A stretch of 64,000 nt of DNA from Litoditis marina (Eukaryota; Nematoda; Chromadorea; Rhabditida; Rhabditidae), in the NCBI GenBank assembly GCA_964036275.1, contig OZ038437.1:872501-936500 (forward strand), given 5' to 3'. Shown piece after piece: positions 23,701-35,700 of this stretch; the first letter of the stretch is position 1; each line of letters begins with the position of its first letter. The notes below the pieces were generated by a model. The model was not told where the DNA came from and searched no databases. It saw nothing but the letters and a program-made list of their open reading frames with translations. Position numbers and translations under genes: made by a program.

Positions 23701-26700
23701 ACATCGCGACAGATCGCTACCAGCTATGTGTATAACTCCGTCCATTCGATAACTCGCAAAGACACACAAAATTGAAGAACCCGAAAATGGTAGCATACAG
23801 TCAACACGCAGAACTGAACCATTCCCACAGTACGAAACACCAATTGGTCGGTCTAGAGCGTGTCACCTGTCACGTGAATTTAACAATCAGCATTCGTGAA
23901 CATAACGTGACACACTCCATACAATCGAACTCGATTCACGTGAAAAACCAAGCTTGGCACGTGACACGCGTGCACAAGAACCGAAATTTCATGCGATCGA
24001 GTTGATAAACCATGAACCAGCCGACAGAGTAATGAAGATCTACAGTTTTTCACGTAAATAAAGTTGATCACGCGAAACACGTGAATTTGCTATCAAACGA
24101 ACGCTCACATTACTCTGTCTCTTAGTATTCAACCTTTTTGGCGTTCGTTTAGATACCTATTTGCGTCTGACTGTTGCCTGGCTGGGTGCCAGCAGTCTGA
24201 GCTTGTTGAGTTGCACTCGAACTTTGACCGTCGGACAATTTGCCGAGGCCAGATAGCACTAAAACTAGGTTTATGGTGGCATGGTCAAAAACCTTGTGAT
24301 ATCTTTTTATGAGATAAGCTATCAAAAAGTCGAAAAATCGACGGCTACCTTTGCTTGTTGTGAGAAAAAGAAACTGTATTTTAACAACAATTCGTGAAAC
24401 CGAGAGTTATCCAGTGGTATCCACCACTGGTAAAAACAACCTCGGGTTTCTAACATACACTGTTCCGGGAAGAAAAACCACCTCACTGGGTGGTCCGAGG
24501 TAACTTTTAATGTTATTGGTAATGATTTAAATTAAATTTAGTTTGAGCTTACCGTTTCCCAAAAGTCCTAACATGTTCTGTTGCTGATTCTGGGGTTGAA
24601 GAAGAGCTGCAAGGGCAGTCAGGGTCTGTAGGTTGATTCCGCCGCCCAACTGGAAAATAATCGTATAAACTGAAGAAACAAGTTACGAAAGAACAAATAA
24701 TGGGAAGAACGATATACTGTTCGTCATTTGCACGGTCACGTTAAACATGTTAAACACGTCAGAACTCAGAAACGTGCAATGAAAAAGTGCACGATTGCTC
24801 ATTAGAATGTTAAATTTACGTGACTATTCAATTTACTTATATCACAGTTGTATTCATGGCAGGCGCTGTAGCAATCCCCCCAAACCTCGTGAGGTCACCT
24901 CATGAGCTAACTCACCAGCTAGCTCACGAGCTTACCTCATGAGGTTACTATGCTTAACCATCGTAAATTTGAGAACTGGTCAGCTACTTGCGAAGTAGCT
25001 CACCAACTTTTTACGCGCAGTTTCGCTGACCAGTAAGCTGGCGAGGTGCGCAGCAGCGAGAGAGTGTGCTATTTTGAGAGGACAGAGGGGCGAAAAGCGC
25101 CACACGATCAAATCAACGGAGACCACGTTTTGTTGGTGAGGTGGCTGGTGAGGTTGCCATCGGCTTCCTTTTTCCTTTCATGTTTAAATTCCTTGTTGTT
25201 GTGTTTGGTAATTCATACCTACTAAACTACTTTTTTGTTTTATTTAACATACTTTTTCTCAAATAGTATGTTTCGGCCAATGATTTTCAATGCAGTTCGA
25301 ATGTAATTTGGTATAAATATATTTAAAAGAATGTAAGTTCCCCGAATTACTTGATTTCGATGGTATTATCATCAGTATTGTTTTGAAGTAGTCCAAATTA
25401 GCATAATCACTTTGCTTACGCAATTCATTTCTTTTGCAAACTCTGAATACAAAAAACTGGAAAATTCAAAAAAAAAATTGTTCTAGACAGTTGAAAGGTT
25501 TTCCCATTTCCCTTGAGTTATTGATATCCTTTTCTATCACAGCGTTTTCACCAGCCTTGTTTTTTGAGAGCAGTATGCATTAGATGAAAATCCAGAAAAC
25601 TATCCGGACGGGACGCAAGCCCGCGCAGGCAAGATCTGACGGTATGCACATGCTGCATACTGCCCCGAACTTCCTATTTCATTAAAATCATTTCTTGGCA
25701 CATTGGCACGTAAGGTACGCGTCCGCGTGTCGCGTTACGGCCGACTGAAAAGACGCGAAACAGGCCAACTCTAATGTGGCGACGGAGAACGCTGTGCTAT
25801 ATTCCATTCAGTTCGATCTTAAACGCTGATAGTTCCATTTCTCTTTGTTTTTCACACAAATTTTGCTAGATATATCTCAAGTGATATATTTTCAGCTCGG
25901 GACTGTAAGATAATATGGTCGGAACAACATATAACTGGAACAACATAGTTCACAGTTGGAAGTTTACAAGAGTGTGAAGAAGGAAGCTCGAAATATTTGG
26001 ATAGTTGTTTGGTGTTACTATAAAATTGTACTCAATGAATAAACGAGTATATTTCACTTGTCAATATTGAGATTTTTGGTTCTCGGTTTCTCATGGTAGC
26101 GAGTGTATTCCAAAAGCTCAGCTAAAACTACTATTTCAATATAGTTTGTTCCATTCGCTTTGAGATTTGTTGACATTTCTCAAAATTGTAAATGCCGCAT
26201 GAACCGGTATATCACGCCTCCTATGTATCGTTAGAAAATGTGTCAAAATAGCGCAGTGGCTAATGAGTCGGACTACCAGACTGATGTCGCAGGTTCGAAT
26301 CCTCCATTTGAATTATTTTTCACATACTTCGCCAATACATGAATAATTTGTATTGAACTTGTTTATAGTTCAAAGTGCAACTATAGTTGCCAATACTCAT
26401 TCTTGTTATTGGTTATTTCGATGAAAATTATTCAAAATGGAGAATTTCTATTTAAATTATTCATACTGAAAAGTTTCAATACGAATTTTTCATATGAGTT
26501 TCTCGAATTGAGAATTCGAATTGTAATTAAACATGCGTACTAAATACGTTGTTCCATGGAAAATTTGAAGAAATGCGTCAAATCGGGTTTTCCTTATAAA
26601 TTGTACCATCTATATTTCTCCCACAGAGATTTTTCATATACGTGTGTTTGTGCTAGTATGTGTGAGATGTTCGAAAATCTCGGCCTTATATATTTAGTTT

Positions 26701-29700
26701 TGTTGGGTAGGCATTATTTGGTAAATATAGTTCGCTCTCACTTTGAAATTCAGTGGGAAAAAATAAGTATTGATTGGAAAACTGGTGAGCTGACGAGGAG
26801 CTCGTCAGTTCCTCGTGAACCTCGTGAGTAGACCTCACGAGTTTCACTCATGAGATCTCGCCAGTTTTGGAGGGATTGCTACAGCGCCAGAGGTAGAGCT
26901 CAGGTTTCCGTGGGCAGGTTTTTCACTATAAATATACCTTTCTGGCCCTCTTTACTTCTACTGTGCTTTGAGTTCTCAAAGCATTACAATCGTAGATTCA
27001 GTATTCTGCTGCTGGAAAAGTAAAAACCTATGACTAAACCCCCAACTTCATCCTATCATGCGGTTGTTAGTTTTGCTATGTGTGAAACTTCCAAAAAAAA
27101 CAGCGGATTACAGAAGCAACCGGGTTGATATCAACCAAAAGTCAACCCGGTTGCTTTTGTAAAGAACATTTGGTTGATTTTCAAAGCAACCAAAAAGCAA
27201 CCGGATTGCTTTTGAGAAGTAACCAACCTCTCTTTACAAAGGCAACCGGGTTGGTATTGAAATCAACAAGCTCTATTACTTCACAAAACTCGGTTCTTTT
27301 GTAAAGTTGGTTGGTTCTAAAAAGCAATTTGGTTTCTTTTCGGTTGCTTTCTGAAAGCAACCAAATTTTTTCTACAAAAGCAACCCGGTTGCTTGTGTAA
27401 TTGGCCCAAAAAACATGGGTTTGACTATATGCAAATCGGATAAAAACAACCAGAGCTTCTACAAATACAACCTCAGAGCATGTCTTACCTGCTGCAATAG
27501 CCCGGCCTGGTCTCCGCCTCCAATCTGAGGAGCCATCCCAACAGACGGCTTTCCCTTGGTATCCTTGTCTTTCTGGGTGTCAGCGAACTTTACCACAAGC
27601 GGAGCTGTACAACCCTGAAGTTTATAATTTGTTTGGGGACATTTTACTATGGTTATAGGTGAAGAAGTTCGGCGATTATGGAATATGGCGTGCCTTCATG
27701 ATTAGAGATTAGCCTCTTTTTGAAGCACTTCAAAAATGCATGTTTTGCTAACATAACATACACACCGAAAATTTTTGCGGTCGATTACTTCGGTTAGTTT
27801 TGTGAAATTTTTCACTTAGCGTACCAACAATAAACATTTAACAGGTTTACAACGACTACAAAATGAAATATACCGAACAAATGTGAATGCTTTCCAGGAC
27901 ATGCGAAATCAATACATATCGATCAGGGCGACATAAATAATCAATAATCACCAATTACCGTACGATTAGGGTGGCAAAACTAATCAATAATCCCTGATCG
28001 AATGGGGCAACAGAAGTAATCGATAATCGTCAATCGATTAGGGCGACATAATTAATCAATAATCACCTCCATCGTTTGCGAGTGGTGCATTTCCTTGGTG
28101 GCGTTGACGGCACAGTTACGCGTAGAGAACGTGACAAACGCACAACCTAGAACAGGGTCGGACTGACAAAAGACAGGCAAGGGACGGGCAGTTATAATAT
28201 AGTCATTGCCAGAATAAAAATAGTGCGGCTCAGGAACAGTTTTTATCATGTGTTTGCGATTGGCCAGTTATAAAAGCGAGAGTTGCGTGGGTCAATGAAG
28301 CCACAGGACAGTCTGCTCTTCTCTGACCTGCACACATATGTGTTTGCGATTGGCCAGTTATAAAAGTGAGAGTTGCGTGGGTCAATGAAGCCACAGGACA
28401 GTCTGCTTTTCTCTGACCTGCACACTCTCTCGTCGACATCGACCTAAATTGCTGGGAATTGTCTGAGTGTCCAGGTAGTTCTGAACTACTTTTGTTCTCG
28501 AGATTTTGGATATTTCGTTTCTGTTCAAAAGACCTAGAATTAGAATGCTTTGATTCGGAGCATATGTGCTTAAGATATTTGCACTAGCTCATTAGGTGCC
28601 TGCTAGCTATATGTTGATGGCTGTCGCACCACGTCATTTTTTCTGCCTTGAACACCCTGACAGGGACCGAACAATGCACATTCATAGTGAGCACATTGAG
28701 ACTTTCTGACAATCTTTTTACGTGAACATTTTGCTGAAAATAGGTTACAAGCAACAACACCATCACATCACCGACAGCTAGCCATGACTCTAGTAAACAA
28801 ATACATTACAAACACTTGTCGGAGAAAAAGGAAACAAATTGATTTTTGTAGTTTTCGGGAATATGTTTGGGCGTTTTCCCCTAACAGTGGGGTGAAGAAT
28901 CAAGTAATCTCCGTGAAAAATATATTTGTAAAATGTCAGATGGTATATTTGGCGCTCACATGAAATCTTGTAATTGAAATGCTCGAGCTCGGCTGCACAG
29001 CCAAATAACAGATACCGTAATCTGTTTCCGTTCAAGACCCACCTCTACTCCGGTTGTCGTTGTCCCTCAACACACTGCAGTCCTCGATGTGACCGAAACG
29101 GGAGAACAACTGTCGCACGTCGTCTTCGTTGTGCTTCTTCGACAGTTGACCGATGAACAACTTGCGCTCTGGAATACGTGAAAACGTGTACTTGCGAAAA
29201 AATATACGTGCAAGGGGTATCGATTCATAAGTGAAAACATGTTATTCCGAGAGAAAACCTCTTGTATATTTTTCTGATATATAGTCATTCAACACATACA
29301 CCAATTCAGTGTAAACTATTTGTTGCTCTGATGTACATAACTTGTAGTTTGTAGTTCTACTAAGAGTTGTGGACTGTTTATCGATTGCTATTATCGATTT
29401 CACCATTTCTATTCTCGGTGTCAGCGGGTTTCATCTGTACAGGATGGTGCATTCCGTCGATAACTTCGATATTATGGAGAGCGGCCTGGGCGGCAATTGC
29501 GTCTTTTCTGTGAAAGTACGTCACGAAACAGCAGCCTGTAAACATTTTCTTACAACTAGTTTTACAAGTAAAATGTTTGACCTTCCATTTAATCTCCGGT
29601 TCTCTGTGAAATAATTGGTAGAATTTCAAGAAATTTCTCACATAATTATACTTGATTTGTTCATTTAGAACTTCCAAGAAACCTGGAAAACCTACTCTAG

Positions 29701-32700
29701 AAAAGATAATGGTAACACTTTGGGTATAACAACTTCTATTATGTTCCGGCGATGAGGATTCCACAATCCACCACTTTTTTTATCAAGCCCCCTCCTTCCC
29801 GCGCCCTGTTCTAGAATGTTCGCAACGTCTTTGATTGATTCTCTCGAAAAAGATTCAAGCCAATCAGAGAACGTTCTTTTTCGCGACAAGACCAGATTTT
29901 CGTTTTTTGATATTTATCAATTACACAAATCAAACAGAGGGTGTGATTGGACAAAGTGCACACAGCAAAATATCTAACTATCGCCCGGAGAGTATCCAAA
30001 TTACTAAAATACTGTACAACTGCTCAGATTCAATTCAATGGTCTTTTCCGAACAGAAAACATTAGTAAAACCTCACAGAGAGAGGAACCGCAGTAAAAGA
30101 TAAAACAGAGTATTTCGTAGTTCCGAATGTTCACATAGAAACGATGAGGACTATACCTTTGCTGGTCTGTGAACTCTTGTCCCTCAGTATGTTCAGGGAG
30201 TAGACGGGCCCGTACTTCTCGAACAACTTGCGGCATTCTGGCTCGTTCCAATGTCGTGGTATCTGAAATGAACTGCTTGTTAGAAGGGTTCCGTTTTTCC
30301 AAAGCAAGCCTGTACGGTTCATGTTCCCAATCGTGTTTGCAGGTTGACCCCTGACCTTTCTGTCAAAGTTCGGGAAGATACATCCAGATTAAACTACAAG
30401 AAATACTCGGCCACTTGAAGACACTATTTATTTTTCAATGACCAACAAAATATTGATTGATTGATTTTTTGATTGATTTATTTACATGCAAGCATGTGAT
30501 ATACAAGATATCTTCGACAAAACGTTCGGTAGACATTGTTCGTGATCTCACCAGTTTCACGGCGAAACTACATGGACGCGCCAGACTTATAGTCCATTTG
30601 ACCTTTCGTAAGTTTCACGGAGATTCCTCGGTTTACCAGATGGTATTCCAACAAGAATATACTGATAATGAGCAAAATCACGGGAACATTGAATAGAGAA
30701 CTTTACAAATGTTATGTTTATCGTGTATATTGGGCAATAGTTTTGTTGAATGAGGTTTCCATGACCGCTAGTATTGTTTACTTGTTTTGAAAACCTAATC
30801 ACAATCAATTGTATCGATTGTATTACAAAAGTCAATAATACAAACCCCCGTTAATCGCGTCCTTACATAAAACGTATTGAATTGATACAATTATGGTCGG
30901 GGGTGAGAATTTTCCTACTTTCCCACACACGTCAAAGCTGTTGCCGCGGGCAACGTTGAGATGCCAGGAGAGTGGAGACATACCAAGAGTATAAGTGTAT
31001 AAGGGTTGTTGAAGAAGAACTATGTGGTCCAATCACGACCCTTCAGTTCTTTAAACCGCAATACTTTTTTTCAATTTCAGTTTAAAGGACTGGGTTTGGT
31101 CCACATGATTATCCTGCTTTAAATCGAACTAGAAGTTGACTCGACTGGGAAAAATTGAAAACTTTTGGGTTCAGAAACTCCCAAACTCGATATTCGCCCA
31201 ACTCGTTCACTCGACATTTTCCAAGAACTGATGATTTTGAACTCGATTAACGACCGTGATGTACGTATGACTTGAAAATTACTAGTTGATTGGAAATTGC
31301 AGGTTAAAAAGTACAAATTGGAAGATAGTGCAGAAATGTATGCTAGTTCGTTGAAAATGACAGGTTTGACGATACAAATTGGAGGAGAGTGCAAAAATGT
31401 AGTATAGTTAATACTCTGTCAATGTAGGAAGGTCTACATTCCTGATAAAACGTTGGGACTTGATAGCATATTTTCCACGTGCCCATTCACAGTCGGAAAC
31501 GAACAACTCCGACTTATTCTGTTAGAATTTGAGTTTGAAAATATGTGATGTTTCGCAGCCGTTTAACACCAACTATCAAATGAATTTTGGAACTCAGGTT
31601 TTTGGTCAATCGAACTTATTCACGTCTCCACGTTACTTTTGCTTGCATTAACATTCCCGTTAACACGACCCGGATAGGAATTCCCTTAATAAATCTCACG
31701 TTTTTCACGTGTTTGCGTCACTTGTAGCTTGCGTTTACATCCCCCGAAACACGACCCGGATAGGATATAAATCCAGTCGCGGCACAACTGTTAGTCCCCC
31801 CGTGTGATCCTCGCAATCACTTGACCTCGTTTCATTTCCTTTCGCATGCATCCGTTTCAAGGGCAGAAACTATGTTCCACACCTAGTCACGTGAAAAGAC
31901 ACGTGTACACGTGAATAGTATCGAGAGCTTGCACACGTAGTCACGTGAAACGTATAAATTTCCTCTTCACACGTTTTAGCGTGAAGGACGCGTAGAAATA
32001 TCGATAGTTATACCTCCGTATAACTACGGCATAACCAAAATTTCGAAGACATTTTGAGAGTAGAAAGCTTCATGAGAGTAGAAAGCTTCATTTGGATCAA
32101 TAGTGCATGATAACAACACAATACAATACAAACCAACGACAAGCAGCAAAACAACTAGACATACATTGTACTCAGAAGAATTACAATGGTGAGCAATATA
32201 TATACATACACGAGGGAAACATATGTGATTGAATGAAACTGACTTCCTGAAAAGATGAATAAGACGAAGGAAGTTAAGTAAGGAAGGCAACTTACCCCTG
32301 ATGTTTGTTAAGATTGAATATTTAGCCCTGTTTCTCCTACTTTACCTTGTCGTTGGTTCAAATAGAATTATTGGTAGCCCCTGGGTTGCCACTATCCGCA
32401 TGAAAAGACCCCAGCCGTAGCGCACAGTTCTGATCTGAATAGTTTGACGTGGTACAACATCCGATTTTCCCGGCAACCACAGGAACTTCCAAAATTCCGA
32501 TCTCTGCACTCTTGATAAGCTCACACTTTGTTGAAAACAGACAGATAGTTAGGGAAGACCGAAAAATATTGTCTGATCGGGTTAGCTTATTACCGAACAG
32601 CCAGTCGGCTGTCACTCAGAATGCCTTGTAGAGTAAATTATACCACTGGTAACAGACTATTCACTTGATGGCGGGCTTTTTCCTGGGTAGTTTACTCATA

Positions 32701-35700
32701 CGCCCTCGAATGCCGCGGTTTGAACGAAGGGTGGGTGGGTGGGTTCAAACCGCACTATTAGAACCATAAAACTTGGATAAAGAAAAGCTCGCCAGAGCTC
32801 GCTCCTGATAAATTCGAAATGGTTTCGACCATTTATCAGGGCCTCGCTACGAGACTCATTTCAGCTTTGGCACTCTGCCAAAATTCGTTCGAAATTCCAA
32901 TTATACCTCCGTATAACTACGGCATAACCAAAATTTCGAAGACATTTTGAGAGTAGAAAGCTTCATGGATCAAGCAAAGTCGGCGAACTATGGCCAAACG
33001 TGGAGACTGGGACAGCAGAAAAGAAACCTTTCACTCGACACTTGGTTTTCACGTATGCAAGTGAGCACTCTTTCACACAAAATTACTGAAATACGCGTGA
33101 GATATTGTTAAAATAAAGTATAGCAGAAAACATAGAATGAAACGGAAGCTTCCTTACCAGACCAATTGGACCAGAATTCCAGATTATTTTTGGAGTATAC
33201 ACAGTATATTGCGAACAAGAAAATGAGAAAAGATGAATAGACTGAGGTTATAGGGTGTACGGCAAGAATAATGTTTAGAACACGTCTTACTTTTAGAACA
33301 CATCTTCGAGCAGCCTGTAAGCTCCAGCGATATAAGCCACCCTAATCCCATGGAAAAAGATGATTTACAATTCATCTCTGCCCTCGGAGGGGTAACTGTG
33401 TAATGCAAACTGGTAGAAAAATATTACGAACACCTTTTTGAACAACAAGGACGTAATTGGGACGAAACAAGTGGAAGAACTAAGCAGTCAGCCGTCTACT
33501 CTTGGTCCAGAGTAATATTCTAGCCTCTTTCATAGGCACATTGTGGAATAATTCACAACTTTAGCCTGTCTAGAAACAACAGCAGAGTAAAGCAAACGCA
33601 CGTGTAAGAATGGAGAAATGGTGAGCTCAAAGCTGCCATAGTAACGTAGCAAACTAGCGAAAATTGGCCCGTATAGGCAATTGCCAAATGTTCTCCTCCT
33701 CTCACGCACCATCAATACTGCAAAAGGGTCAAAAAATGGCACAGAGCATGTGACTCTATTTTCTCAACATGTTGAACACAAAAGACCAAACAGGTTGAAC
33801 ACAGAAGACTGTAATCGCACTCGATCAGTATAGAACAGTGTTCTCTATCTCTAAAGTCATAAACCTTGCAGCCTTCCAGGGGCGCCTAGCACTTGCCTCG
33901 AACGCCACCGTATCTTGAGAGACAACGGACAATATAACCTTCAATCCCACGAACTGGACAAAATTCCACAAATTTGGGTGCAAAAGCAATTTTGTCACAA
34001 ACCTTGTCAATAGAAGCTTTCAGGCAGAAGCTGGTCTTTGTAGAAAAGAAATGCCTTTCCTAGGATAAAAGCACTATTAGCTCGACATAATAAAAAAACA
34101 ACTTCGCATAGAGATAGGAACCACCTCGAATATGTAGCAAAATATATGACGCCCTGATCTCGTTCAACTTCTGGATAAACTTACTCTTTAAGAGCGGCCA
34201 CCATAGCATTGGCTACCGACGTAACACACCGCAGGTGTAACTTGTAACAGGAGACAGCTAATCAAGTTCCCGCGTCATCGTAATCGTACTTTGTACTTCG
34301 CATACTCGATACTATACTCGGAAAACGGGTTCCCTTCCGAACATTAAGAGCAACACTATAAATTGAGAGGTGAAACTGTGAATCGATAACTGAACGAATT
34401 TCCTGGGTTACATTTGTTTCAACCGTAATCCATCCCATAGTTAGAAGAACTACCGCGTTGAAGAAAATACCAGCCCTTCTCACGGAACCGACTATATCGC
34501 ATCGAGATACGAGCCACCTTGGAGGTGAAAACCAAATATATGACGTCATGACGCGAAGAAAATAATGATTTTCCTGGATGAATGCCCAATAAGGTCAAAA
34601 TCTACGTTCTAATCGGAGGAAGTCAAACTTCTAAACTTGAACCGTGCATGCGTGCACACTTCTAAAAGCACTTGAATTAACCGTCAACAGTCGCCTCTCG
34701 AGAGATAGCACATAGCATAGTTCCCGGAACAAATTAATTTCCACAGTTGCTCCGCGTTTCCTGTCGTATATTTGCCCCGAAAAAACTCTCCAAAATACAA
34801 TAGCGAAAACCCCGGAAGAATCTTCCTTTTCTTAACATTTAAATGATACATATAGTAATTTTGATGCAGAAATGTGTAAATTAAAGGATTTTGAGCAAAA
34901 ATAAAATACGACTTTTCTGGGTTGAATGCCCTGTGCGTTTCGACGCAAACCACTCCAAAGATAGGAAAAATACAACTTCCGACCGGAAACACGTTCCTCA
35001 CACCTAAATATCAGCATCGCATCGAGATACGAGCCACCTTCGCATCGAGATACGAGGTGCAGACCAAATATATGACGTCATGACGCCTTTCAACCTCTCG
35101 CAATAGGCAATAGAACACAGTCGAGAATATAGACACTGACGACTGGAACTCTGCTCTCCATTGTAGAAAACCCTCGAATGTATAGATCGGTGCAGACATG
35201 AGCTGCTCGAGTACACCTGCACAAGAACGCCTGCTTACCTTTCTGCCTGATAGAGGCGTCATGAATAGCACGAATAGAAAATATTGAAATATAGAACTGT
35301 CGAACCTTCGCAGCACTGCCATGGGAACTAACTGGGAACTACTGCTTACGAAAAGGGTGAATAAAACCCGAATAGAGGAAATAAACTTAATGAAAACATT
35401 TTGCAAAAATAGACCCGTTAGGATAGAAGAATAATTAATTTTAGAAGGACACACACGTATGATGATGGGGACACGAGGGGACCGAGGCGTGTGCTGGCTT
35501 TAACTACCACACTAAGAAACCGATGTATTGTGTTGCACTTGGTCATAAGATGACGCAATAATTTATATCAAAATTTTTTTATAAAACCGACGAATATAGC
35601 ATGAATAGAAGGCATAGTGCCTGAAATGGACCTGTAAGAAGGTCAAATGAAGCTGTGTGAGAACAGGTGTGCCAGAGAATAGAAATTCTGCCGAAAATTT

